The notes under the pieces are model-generated. The model was not told where the DNA came from. It was given only the letters and a program-made list of their open reading frames with translations, and did not search any database. Position numbers and translations under genes: made by a program. This document shows positions 38,561 through 47,414 of a stretch of DNA of 64,000 bases, in pieces. This DNA is from Hyunsoonleella ulvae (GTDB lineage: Bacteria > Bacteroidota > Bacteroidia > Flavobacteriales > Flavobacteriaceae). The stretch spans positions 124,001 to 188,000 of the forward strand of contig NZ_JAEPJQ010000006.1 in the NCBI RefSeq assembly GCF_016827605.1. Reading direction: 5' to 3'. Numbering within the stretch: position 1 is the first letter of the stretch; each line of letters opens with the position of its first letter.

Positions 38561-39982
38561 ATGCTGTCCTATATTAAAATAGCGCTTTCATTTTTTATCC
38601 TTTGTACTTTATCATTACAAAGTCAGATAGAAATTTCGGCTGTTTTTGGGGATAATATGGTATTACAACAGAAAGAACATGTTTCTATTTGGGGTAAAGA
38701 TAGTCCAGGAACGAAAATAGAGATACTTTCTAGTTGGGATGCAAAAGCTAAAGCAGTAGCTAATTCAGATGGCTTTTGGAAAACCGCAATCAAAACAAAA
38801 AAAGCTTCGTTTAATCCAGAAGAATTGCAAATTAAAGGGAGTACTTCTATTACACTTCGTAATATTTTAATTGGAGAGGTTTGGTTCTGCTCAGGACAAT
38901 CAAATATGGAAATGCCTTTACAAGGGCTGAGGCAATCTAAAGTATTACATGCAGAAGACTATCTTCAAAAATCAGATAATAAATACATCAGATTATATAA
39001 TAATGCAAGATCAGCTAGTGTTACGCCTAGTTTTAATGTTAATGGTAAATGGAGTGTGTCAGATAAAGACGGCGCTAAAAAATTTAGTGCTATTGGCTAT
39101 ATTTTTGGAACCAAATTATTTGAAAAACTAAATGTCCCTATAGGTATTATAGAATCTGCTTGGGGTGGTACAAAAATAGAAAGTTGGATTCCTAAAGAAG
39201 TGTTGCTTAAATACAAGGATATTACGTTTTCTAATATTCTCCCAAAAGTTCAAAACAAACAAAAGAAACCATCGTTTTTGTATAATGCGATGATTTATCC
39301 TTTTCAAGATTTTAAAGTGAAAGGTATCTTGTGGTACCAGGGGGAATCCAATAGAAATGAACCAGAGCCTTATTACGGCTATATGCGAGATTTAATTGTC
39401 TCTTGGAGAAAGCAATGGCAAGATAAAAACCTGCCCTTTTATGTCGTACAAATTGCACCGTACAACTATACAAAGCATAGGAATTCTTCTGGTAAAAAGG
39501 CTAACATAATTCGAGAAGCACAACAAAAAATAGCCAAGGATATTAAGAATGTAAATATAGTAGTAACCACAGATGCGGGAGATTGTAACGATATCCATCC
39601 CTCAAAAAAGGAAATTATTTCCAAACGCTTATTACGAATCGCATTAGCTGAAGAGTATAGTTTAAAAAACTTAGTATACCAGAGTGCAGAGTTTAAGCGA
39701 ATGGCTATTAAAGACAAATATGTAACTCTAGAATTTAAATTTCAAAAAGATGATCTTTTCGAGGGTAATAAAGACGCAAAAGGATTTGAAGTGGCAGCTT
39801 CAGATAAAGAATTTTATCCAGCTAAAGTGCTTTATTCTAAAGATAAAAAAGGAATAATTTTATATAGTGATAAAGTAGAAAATCCAGTGGCGGTAAGGTA
39901 TGGATTTAAAGATTGTTTTGAAAGTAATCTAAAAACAAAATCGGGTTTACCCATATCTGTATTTAGAACTGATAATTGGTAG
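38561..39982 (+). CDS. SASA-type (sialate O-acetylesterase-like) carbohydrate esterase
   Basis: The protein has 473 residues with a signal peptide (~1-22, ending in LQSQ). The N-terminal FGDNMVLQQ...VSIWG domain and the SGNH-like nucleophile motif CSGQSNMEMP (nucleophile S114), then GTKIESWIP, GILWYQGESNRNEP and a terminal NDIHP segment with the Asp/His pair, mark the SASA/PF03629 family. It removes O-acyl groups, probably acetyl, from sugars in the periplasm. The gene sits 2 bp after the second Tat oxidoreductase and ends the operon begun at 34625. Acetylation of the target glycan is inferred. Confidence 0.87.
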   Translation: MLSYIKIALSFFILCTLSLQSQIEISAVFGDNMVLQQKEHVSIWGKDSPGTKIEILSSWDAKAKAVANSDGFWKTAIKTKKASFNPEELQIKGSTSITLRNILIGEVWFCSGQSNMEMPLQGLRQSKVLHAEDYLQKSDNKYIRLYNNARSASVTPSFNVNGKWSVSDKDGAKKFSAIGYIFGTKLFEKLNVPIGIIESAWGGTKIESWIPKEVLLKYKDITFSNILPKVQNKQKKPSFLYNAMIYPFQDFKVKGILWYQGESNRNEPEPYYGYMRDLIVSWRKQWQDKNLPFYVVQIAPYNYTKHRNSSGKKANIIREAQQKIAKDIKNVNIVVTTDAGDCNDIHPSKKEIISKRLLRIALAEEYSLKNLVYQSAEFKRMAIKDKYVTLEFKFQKDDLFEGNKDAKGFEVAASDKEFYPAKVLYSKDKKGIILYSDKVENPVAVRYGFKDCFESNLKTKSGLPISVFRTDNW

Positions 39983-40035
39983 AATTATACCCTAAATAGT
40001 TCGAGGCATAGTTATTGAGGTTTTAACTAAAGTTT

Positions 40036-40080
40036 CAGGATACAACAGGATGGCTTCTGGTTTAAAATGCTATAATTTTA
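40036..40080 (+). promoter_or_regulatory. CAGGAYA direct-repeat operator and -7 element, sulfatase-GH78 gene
   Basis: The site is CAGGATACAACAGGATGG at 40036-40053. TAATTTTA at 40073-40080 lies exactly 19 bp downstream. The start codon follows 61 bp later. Confidence 0.72.
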
Positions 40081-40141
40081 TAAGCTATCAATCTCACATA
40101 ATAATTCATTAGAAAAATCAAAATACTTAAGACGTTAATCT

Positions 40142-43100
40142 ATGTTTAAAAAAAGTTATTTATTAGTACTACTTACCTTATTTTATGGTATAAATATAAT
40201 AAAGGCGCAACAAAATAATAGCGAAAAACCAAACATCATTTTCATTCTAACTGACGACCAGCGCTTTGATGCCATTGGTTATGCTGGTAACGAGTTTGTT
40301 GAAACACCAGAAATGGATAATTTGGCTAAATCAGGAACCTATTTTAATACCGCTATAGTAACGACGCCTATTTGTGCTGCTAGTAGAGCATCTTTATGGA
40401 CAGGTTTACATGAAAGGTCACATAATTATAATTTCCAAACAGGGAATGTGCGAGAGGAGTATATGGCAAATTCATATCCAACATTACTTAAAAATAATGG
40501 ATATTACACAGGTTTTTTTGGAAAGTATGGTGTGCGATATAACGATTTAGATAAGCAATTTGATGAATATGAGTCTTATGACAGGAATAATCGTTACAAA
40601 GATCGCAGAGGCTATTACTATAAAACAATAGATAATGATACCGTACATTTAACACGATATACTGGACAACAAGCCATAGATTTTATTGACAAAAATGCTT
40701 CTAATAATAAACCGTTCTGTTTGTCGCTAAGTTTCAGTGCGCCTCACGCTCATGATGGTGCCCCAGAACAATATTTTTGGCAGTCTGAAATGGACCAAAT
40801 GTTGGAAAGTACAACAATACCTGAACCTGCATTAGGCGATGACAAGTATTTCTTAGCACAACCAAAGATTGTAAGAGATGGTTTTAATAGACTTCGTTGG
40901 ACGTGGCGTTATGATACCCCTGAAAAGTACCAGCATAGTTTAAAAGGCTATTATAGAATGATTTCCGGTATAGATTTAGAAATCAAGAAGATTCGAGAAA
41001 AACTTAAAGAAAAGGGTGTTGACAAAAACACAGTAATTATCCTGATGGGAGATAATGGGTATTTTTTAGGAGAACGCCAATTTGCGGGAAAGTGGTTGAT
41101 GTATGATAATTCGATTAGAGTCCCATTAATTGTTTTTGATCCAAGGGAAAGCAAGCATCAAGATATTGATGAAATGGTATTGAATATTGATGTGCCGCAA
41201 ACTATAGCAGATATAGCAGGTGTAAAAGCGCCTGACACTTGGCAAGGTAAAAGTTTATTACCAATAGTAAAGCAAGAAACAAAATCTATTGAAAGAGATA
41301 CTATTTTAATAGAACATATTTGGAATTTTAGTGAAATACCACCAAGTGAAGGTGTTAGGACAAAAAAGTGGAAATATTTTAGGTATGTTAATGATCAATC
41401 TATTGAGGAGTTATACAATTTAGAAAAAGATCCTTTAGAAACTAAAAATCTTATAGGAAAGAAAAAGTATAGAGAAACTGCTAATAAATTAAGAGCTAAG
41501 CTTGATGAACTTATTAAGAAGAATAGTAATGAATACAGAGCAGCACCAACCGATTTAACTGTAGAATTAATCAGAGAACCTTCAACCGATGTTGAAATAT
41601 TTGATTTGAAACCAGAATTTGGTTGGACCGTACCATTAGGTTCTAAATTTCAAGGTGCTTACCAAATTTTAGTAGCATCAAATAAAAAGGATATTGATCA
41701 AAATAATGGAAACATTTGGGATAGTGGGCGCGTGGCTTCTACAAGATCTACAGATGTTGAATATGAAGGCAATCCCTTAGAAATAGGAAAAACATACTAT
41801 TGGAAAGTTAGAATTTGGGAGCAAGAAAATAGACTTGTCGATTATTCTGAAGCTCAAAAATTCACAACAGGAAAGCCAGATAACTACATTATTTCAACAG
41901 AAAACAAATATCTTATAGATAAGGTAAAACCAGTCAAAATCGAAAATAGAGGAGATTTCTATTTTATGGATTTTGGTAAGGCAGCCTTTGCGACGATAGA
42001 CTTTAACTATGAAGCTAAAGAACCGCACACATTAACGGTTAGAATTGGCGAGATGTTAGATGATGAAGGGAATGTAAACAGAACACCACCAGCAAAAAGT
42101 AACATTCGTTATCAAGAAATTAAGGTTGATGTAACCCCTGGAAAAACAAAATACCAATTACCTATTGATCCTGTTCCAGATAAGCGTTTTAAAGGGCCAA
42201 GCAAAGCAATTCCTTTACAAGAAGGATGGCCTGTTTTACAGCCGTTTAGATATGCGGAAGTAGAAGGTGCTCAAACAGCTTTAAAAGCAGAAGATTTCGA
42301 ACAATTACGATACACCAGCTACTGGGATGATAACGCAAGTAGCTTTGAAAGTAATAATGATATTTTAAACCAAGTTTGGGATTTCTGTAAATACTCCATT
42401 AAAGCAACCACTTTTGCTGGTTTATATGTAGATGGAGACAGAGAGCGCATTCCTTACGAAGCTGATGCATATCTTAATCAGTTAAGCCATTACACCACAG
42501 ATAGGGAATACGCAATAGCGAGACGTACCATAGAGTATTTCATGAAGAATCCTACTTGGCCAACAGAGTGGCAACAGCATGTAGCGTTATTAATTTATGC
42601 AGATTATATGTATACCGGAAATACGGAATTAATAGAACGTTACTATGAGCCATTAAAACATAAAACACTTTATGAACTTTCTAATGAAGATGGGTTGATA
42701 ACATCTACAAAAGTTACCGAAGAGTTTATGTATAAGCTAGGGTTTGAAAAAGGTTATAGAAAACCATTAACGGATATTGTAGATTGGCCATCAAAGAATT
42801 TTGCAGGAAGCAAAACAAAAGGAGAACGTGATGGTTTTGTGTTTAAGCCTTACAGTACAGTTATTAATGCGTTCTTCTACGAGAACATGAAAATTATGGC
42901 TGAGTTTGCTACTTTATTAGGAAAAACTCAAGAAGCTTTAGATTTTGAATATAGAGCAGCAAAAGCTAAAAAAGCAGTGAATGAACAAATGTTCGACAAA
43001 GAGCGTGGTATTTATGTAGATGGCATTGGTACAGACCACGCATCTTTGCATGCTAATATGATGCCTTTAGCATTTGGATTAGTGCCAGAAGAACACTTTA

Positions 43101-43672
43101 GTTCAGTTGTAGACTATGTTAAATCCAGAGGAATGGCTTGTAGTGTATATGGTGCACAATTTTTAATGGATGGTTTATATAATGCTGGTGAGGAGGATTA
43201 CGCTTTAGAGTTATTAGCCAGTAAAGCTAAAAGAAGTTGGTATAATATGATTCGTATAGGCTCAACAATTAGTTTAGAAGCCTGGGATTATGAGTATAAA
43301 GTTAACTTAGATTGGAATCATGCTTGGGGAGCAGCACCGGCTAATGTGATACCTAGAGGGTTATGGGGTATTAAACCTAAAACTCCGGGATTTGGTATTG
43401 TTACTATTAAACCACAAATGAGTAAATTAAGATCAAGTGCGATTACTGTACCAACTGTTAGGGGGGGCATTAAAGCAAAGTACACTTATAATGGTGCGCG
43501 ATTGCAAACTTATGAAATTGAAATTCCAGGAAATATGGTTGGTGAATTTTCGCTAAATGACTTAGGAGGAAAAGACCTAATCCATAATGGTGAAAAAGTA
43601 CCGTCTGCTTTCAATTATATAAGATTACCTCCAGGTAAACACACCATTCAACTTAAAATAAACTCATTTTAA
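40142..43672 (+). CDS. Bifunctional S1 sulfatase - GH78 alpha-L-rhamnosidase
   Basis: The protein has 1176 residues with a signal peptide ending at IIKAQ. Residues ~28-480 are a type I sulfatase: metal-binding [13 protein letters not shown], the formylglycine motif C78-A-A-S-R (CxAxR), and [10 protein letters not shown] for the second metal cluster. Residues ~500-1170 are a GH78 rhamnosidase: FN3/beta-sandwich regions, then an (alpha/alpha)6 barrel with [18 protein letters not shown] holding the acidic catalytic region, and [22 protein letters not shown]. The fusion could desulfate rhamnose-3-sulfate and release the rhamnose. A similar sulfatase-GH78 multidomain enzyme is known from the Formosa agariphila ulvan locus (from memory). 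It is exported to the periplasm; no T9SS domain is seen. A terminator follows. Confidence 0.93.
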   Translation: MFKKSYLLVLLTLFYGINIIKAQQNNSEKPNIIFILTDDQRFDAIGYAGNEFVETPEMDNLAKSGTYFNTAIVTTPICAASRASLWTGLHERSHNYNFQTGNVREEYMANSYPTLLKNNGYYTGFFGKYGVRYNDLDKQFDEYESYDRNNRYKDRRGYYYKTIDNDTVHLTRYTGQQAIDFIDKNASNNKPFCLSLSFSAPHAHDGAPEQYFWQSEMDQMLESTTIPEPALGDDKYFLAQPKIVRDGFNRLRWTWRYDTPEKYQHSLKGYYRMISGIDLEIKKIREKLKEKGVDKNTVIILMGDNGYFLGERQFAGKWLMYDNSIRVPLIVFDPRESKHQDIDEMVLNIDVPQTIADIAGVKAPDTWQGKSLLPIVKQETKSIERDTILIEHIWNFSEIPPSEGVRTKKWKYFRYVNDQSIEELYNLEKDPLETKNLIGKKKYRETANKLRAKLDELIKKNSNEYRAAPTDLTVELIREPSTDVEIFDLKPEFGWTVPLGSKFQGAYQILVASNKKDIDQNNGNIWDSGRVASTRSTDVEYEGNPLEIGKTYYWKVRIWEQENRLVDYSEAQKFTTGKPDNYIISTENKYLIDKVKPVKIENRGDFYFMDFGKAAFATIDFNYEAKEPHTLTVRIGEMLDDEGNVNRTPPAKSNIRYQEIKVDVTPGKTKYQLPIDPVPDKRFKGPSKAIPLQEGWPVLQPFRYAEVEGAQTALKAEDFEQLRYTSYWDDNASSFESNNDILNQVWDFCKYSIKATTFAGLYVDGDRERIPYEADAYLNQLSHYTTDREYAIARRTIEYFMKNPTWPTEWQQHVALLIYADYMYTGNTELIERYYEPLKHKTLYELSNEDGLITSTKVTEEFMYKLGFEKGYRKPLTDIVDWPSKNFAGSKTKGERDGFVFKPYSTVINAFFYENMKIMAEFATLLGKTQEALDFEYRAAKAKKAVNEQMFDKERGIYVDGIGTDHASLHANMMPLAFGLVPEEHFSSVVDYVKSRGMACSVYGAQFLMDGLYNAGEEDYALELLASKAKRSWYNMIRIGSTISLEAWDYEYKVNLDWNHAWGAAPANVIPRGLWGIKPKTPGFGIVTIKPQMSKLRSSAITVPTVRGGIKAKYTYNGARLQTYEIEIPGNMVGEFSLNDLGGKDLIHNGEKVPSAFNYIRLPPGKHTIQLKINSF

Positions 43673-43692
43673 AGGAGAATGAATAAATAATT

Positions 43693-43728
43693 AAAAAGCC
43701 AGTAAGATTATTTTATTACTGGCTTTTT
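43693..43728 (+). terminator. Intrinsic terminator after sulfatase-GH78
   Basis: A perfect 13-bp stem (43693-43705 with 43716-43728) with a 10-nt loop, ending in a T run, lies 20 bp after the stop at 43672. Confidence 0.9.
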
Positions 43729-43776
43729 TGTAAGCCTTCTAAAGAAATAAAGACGAAACTTTAAAAAATTAGAAAA

Positions 43777-45876
43777 ATGAAAAAGAGTTACTTTGTGTTA
43801 TGTTTGTTGTTAGTGTTTTGTTCTTTAGTTGAAGCTCAAAAAGAATTAGTTGCTACATTAGACAGTTCAACTAGAGTGTCTGGCGATGGAGAAGGAGGCT
43901 TGTTTTTTGCAGGAACAAGGGATGTAAATTATAGATTTGCTCAAAGAATTTCACCTCACGGAGATTGTGTAGATGTTGTTAACGGCTATGCATTTGTAAC
44001 TTGGTACAAAGGTGGTATGGATACTCGAAATCTAATGCTATCAAGAAAAAACCTTAATGTACCAAATTCCGATTGGGTTACTATTGAGTTCCCCCATAAA
44101 CATATTGGTCAAGGAGGGGAGCTTCTAAATGGTACAGGTATAAGAGGAGATTCTCATAACACTGCAGCTATAGGTGTCAGTACCATAGATAATACCATTC
44201 ATATTTTATATGATATGCATGCCTATAGTTCATCTTCTTTACCTAACGATTTCTTTAACTATTCTGTTTCAAAAACGAATATGGCATTTGTGCCTGATAA
44301 TGAGTTTACTTTGGATATTTTTAATCCAAAGCAAAACTATTTAAAGTTAGGAGAGAGTTACGAAAGAGCAACTTATCCAATGATCCATAGAGCAGATGAC
44401 GGAAGTCTTGTAGTAAGATATAGAGAAGGAGGCTCAGGTAATGGAGATATTTTAATGGCGCATTACGATGGTAATGTATGGACTAATAATTGGTTATTTC
44501 ATGAAGGGACATTACCATTGCCCAATAGAAACAATATGTATGGAGGAGAACGTTTTATAAATGGTAAGTTTTATTCTGGTTTTTCTATCCGTTATGCTAC
44601 AAATAAAGAAAGTAGTACTAGTAATGGTTACCTAATAAATAGTGGTTTGTATTATGCTTATACTAATGAAGTCCCAAAAAGTCAATCTACTCAGTGGTTT
44701 GATGTCAACGATAATCCTATTTCTCTACCTATACAAAATAATGTAAATCCAAACTTAGATCCAGTTCAGATAGCACAACCAGGAGATGATCATGGTACAG
44801 CGGCATTACCTCGATCATCTTTCGATCCAGCATGGACAGTTACTGAAAATGGTGCTATACATTTTATTACCAGAGTTGATAATATAAATGTACATTATTA
44901 TAAGCTTGCTTCAGATGCTAATTTTTCAAGTGCTGCAGGTGGCCTAATTCCTAATCCTCAAGTTCGTGGGGAAATTTATAGTTATAAAAATCATATATTC
45001 ATGGTGGAGCTGTTAGGAGGTAAAGTGAATATAAAAACAACATTAGAAGGACAAAATGATTGGAAAATAGTTTACACAGGAACAGAGACTATAAACTTTG
45101 CTCATTTTAATGCTTTTGTTGAAGGTAATAAACTATACGTCTATCTTATGGAAGATACAGGAAATAATACACCAGGAGTTGGAGACAAACGCCCATTGTA
45201 TTTTCAAGAATTTGCATTATCTGAAGTTGATGCCCCAGTTTTAATAGCATTAGAAGCTGAAGATTATACAACAGCTAGTAATGATATTAATGTAGGATTT
45301 GGCACTACGGCTTCTGGAGGAGAATATATAGATGCTTTTTCTTCAAATCAGTTTATAGAACATAAATTTCAAGTTACCACAGCTGGTACTTATGACTTTA
45401 TTCTTTTAGCAGCAAATAGGAATAGGGATGACTCCATTATGGATATAGAAATTAATGGAACTTTATATGATAATGTTTTAATAACAAGAACATTTGATTG
45501 GAATATATATTTAGAAACAAGAATTTCAAATATTACCTTAAATGAAGGAGAGAATAAAGTAAGACTTACGCAACAAAGATCATTATCCAGTGAACCTGAT
45601 AGAATTGTTTTTGAACTTAAATCATCATCTTTAAGTACTAGCGATTTTACAAATCAAAAAGTAGTAGTATATCCTAACCCAAGTGAAGGTGTTTTTAATA
45701 TTCAATCTAATTTGCAAAACCTTAATTATAACTTAGTAAATATCCAAGGTCAAGTTATCCAAAGTGGTGGGGTTTCTCAAAACAAGGTAGATTTTTCTAA
45801 CCATGCGAGAGGGATTTATTTTTTAGAATTATCCAATGAAAATAATAGACTTGTTAAAAAGATAGTTATTAAATAA
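43777..45876 (+). CDS. Secreted BNR_4-type candidate ulvan lyase (PL24/PL25-like) with CBM6-like and T9SS domains
   Basis: The protein has 699 residues with a signal peptide ending at LVEAQ. Residues ~25-470 form a BNR_4-type beta-propeller. RGDSHNTAAIG (H127) and YDMHAY (H148) give two histidines 21 residues apart, and YPMIHRADDGSLVVRYREGGSGNGD carries the Tyr/Arg-rich segment; this pattern fits what I recall of PL24/PL25 ulvan lyases, which use His/Tyr for beta-elimination next to uronate. Residues ~487-620 are CBM6/35-like (LEAEDYTTASND...). Residues ~625-699 are a T9SS sorting domain (VVYPNPSEGVFNI...LVKKIVIK). It is probably cell-surface or secreted and makes the first cut. It has no visible operator copy of its own and lies just behind a terminator. 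Confidence 0.82.
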   Translation: MKKSYFVLCLLLVFCSLVEAQKELVATLDSSTRVSGDGEGGLFFAGTRDVNYRFAQRISPHGDCVDVVNGYAFVTWYKGGMDTRNLMLSRKNLNVPNSDWVTIEFPHKHIGQGGELLNGTGIRGDSHNTAAIGVSTIDNTIHILYDMHAYSSSSLPNDFFNYSVSKTNMAFVPDNEFTLDIFNPKQNYLKLGESYERATYPMIHRADDGSLVVRYREGGSGNGDILMAHYDGNVWTNNWLFHEGTLPLPNRNNMYGGERFINGKFYSGFSIRYATNKESSTSNGYLINSGLYYAYTNEVPKSQSTQWFDVNDNPISLPIQNNVNPNLDPVQIAQPGDDHGTAALPRSSFDPAWTVTENGAIHFITRVDNINVHYYKLASDANFSSAAGGLIPNPQVRGEIYSYKNHIFMVELLGGKVNIKTTLEGQNDWKIVYTGTETINFAHFNAFVEGNKLYVYLMEDTGNNTPGVGDKRPLYFQEFALSEVDAPVLIALEAEDYTTASNDINVGFGTTASGGEYIDAFSSNQFIEHKFQVTTAGTYDFILLAANRNRDDSIMDIEINGTLYDNVLITRTFDWNIYLETRISNITLNEGENKVRLTQQRSLSSEPDRIVFELKSSSLSTSDFTNQKVVVYPNPSEGVFNIQSNLQNLNYNLVNIQGQVIQSGGVSQNKVDFSNHARGIYFLELSNENNRLVKKIVIK

Positions 45877-45948
45877 ACAGGCTGCACATAATTATTCATA
45901 TAATGAAGCTATAGGTATATTTATTAGGTCTGTTTCTGTTAGTATTTG

Positions 45949-45993
45949 CATGATACAGCAGGACAGATTTGGATGTGTCAAATAATATATTTA
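45949..45993 (+). promoter_or_regulatory. CAGGAYA direct-repeat operator and -7 element, GH43-GH3-GH105 operon
   Basis: The site is CATGATACAGCAGGACAG at 45949-45966, with a perfect second half-site. TATATTTA (7 of 8 to TAnnTTTG) at 45986-45993 lies exactly 19 bp downstream. The GH43 start codon at 46051 follows after 57 bp, which supports that start over the upstream ATG at 45946. Confidence 0.7.
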
Positions 45994-46050
45994 CACTATT
46001 ATTTTTTTTGTAATACTTCTATTAGTATAACCTTTTATAGTGTGTTTGTA

Positions 46051-47394
46051 ATGAAGAAATTAAGCCTTAGTATTGTGCTTGTTTTAACTGGTTTGATGTC
46101 TTCAAATACTCAAAATCCAATAGTGTCAAACAAAGGGTTAAACGATCCTCATATTCATATTTTCAACGATACTGCTTATGTTTATGCGTCTCATGATAAA
46201 TCCATTGACAATGATAAATTTACTATGGAAGATTGGTGGATATGGTCTTCCTCAGATTTGGTAAATTGGACAAAGCGAAGTGTTTTAGATCCTAAAGACA
46301 CCTACATTGGTAAGGATTTTTCAAGATGTTGGGCAACAGATATAGCCCATAAAAACGGAAAATATTACTGGTATTTTTCTGAAGGAAATGAACAAACAGG
46401 TGTGGTGGTTGGTAATACACCTGTGGGACCTTGGAGAGATGTATTGGGCAAACCGCTATTGCATTCAGATTTAACACCAACCCACGAATATGATATGGCG
46501 CTTTTTGAAGAAAATGGCGAGCATTACATCATTTTTGGGGTATGGGACTATTATATTGCTAAACTTAATGATGATATGGTGAGTTTAGCAGAAGCACCAA
46601 AGAAAATTAAAATTAATAACCCACGAGGTCCCTATAATCCAGATGGTAAGAATACAAAGATGCCAACCGATGATAAACCTTTTGTACACATGTACAAAGA
46701 CAGATATTACTTGTCATGGGGCTGTTTCTACGCCATATCCGATAATCTTTATGGACCTTACGTTTATAAAGATTCTGTGATAAAAGAAGGTAGTTTTGTA
46801 AAAGGCTTCGATGCGCCTACATGGCCAAATGGGTTTTTACAAGGGCGTCATGGTAGTTTTTTCGAATGGCATAACCAATGGTATTATATTTATTGTGATA
46901 TTAGTCAAACAGGAAATCGTTATTTTAGAGATAGCTTTATAAGCTACGTTCATTATAAAGCCAATGGAGACATGGCAACAGTAAGAATAGATGGTGTTGG
47001 AGTTGGTAACTATAATGCCAATGGCAGTATTGAAGCAGAAGACTATTTTGAAGCAGAAGGAGTTGTAAAAAAAGAGAATACCATTGGAGGTTTCTCTGTA
47101 CAACCCCAAAAGGAGTTTAGCTATCTAATATACCCAAATATTAAAGGATTGAAGGATAAAAGTAACTTAGAATTAGAGGTTATGGCAACGGCAACCTTAG
47201 AAGTAGAAGTTAGGGACGATAATCCTCAAGGAAATTTGTTATTTACCTGCGAAATACCAAAAAATGAAATTTTTACATTTCAAAAAAGAACGTTTAAAAC
47301 AAAAGACCTTAAAGACGAGCAATCACTTTGCTTTGTTTTTAAAGACTTGGATGAGACATCATTCAAATTAAATAGATTTCAATTTAAAAACTAA
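46051..47394 (+). CDS. GH43-family glycoside hydrolase with CBM6-like C-terminus
   Basis: The protein has 447 residues from the ATG at 46051; the open frame begins at 45946 but that extension would overlap the promoter and lacks a signal peptide. MKKLSLSIVLVLTGLMSSNTQ is a signal peptide. A five-bladed GH43 propeller follows, with the catalytic-base Asp in GLNDPHIHIF, an HEYDMALFEENGEHY blade and GRHGSFFEWHNQWYY. A CBM6-like module (SIEAEDYFEAEGV...) forms the C-terminal ~130 residues. It is probably a beta-xylosidase or related exo-enzyme; ulvan contains xylose. It is first in an operon with GH3 (20 bp) and GH105. Confidence 0.88.
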   Translation: MKKLSLSIVLVLTGLMSSNTQNPIVSNKGLNDPHIHIFNDTAYVYASHDKSIDNDKFTMEDWWIWSSSDLVNWTKRSVLDPKDTYIGKDFSRCWATDIAHKNGKYYWYFSEGNEQTGVVVGNTPVGPWRDVLGKPLLHSDLTPTHEYDMALFEENGEHYIIFGVWDYYIAKLNDDMVSLAEAPKKIKINNPRGPYNPDGKNTKMPTDDKPFVHMYKDRYYLSWGCFYAISDNLYGPYVYKDSVIKEGSFVKGFDAPTWPNGFLQGRHGSFFEWHNQWYYIYCDISQTGNRYFRDSFISYVHYKANGDMATVRIDGVGVGNYNANGSIEAEDYFEAEGVVKKENTIGGFSVQPQKEFSYLIYPNIKGLKDKSNLELEVMATATLEVEVRDDNPQGNLLFTCEIPKNEIFTFQKRTFKTKDLKDEQSLCFVFKDLDETSFKLNRFQFKN

Positions 47395-47414
47395 ACACTT
47401 ATTAATAAAGACTA

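Noticed and set aside
38569-38576. Reverse-orientation CTGTCCT at the start of the esterase gene
   Set aside because: It is a single half-site within coding sequence, without promoter spacing.
45946-46050. Upstream ATG giving a longer GH43 protein
   Set aside because: The extension spans the operator and -7 element (45949-45993) and would bury the signal peptide; the ATG at 46051 is preferred.
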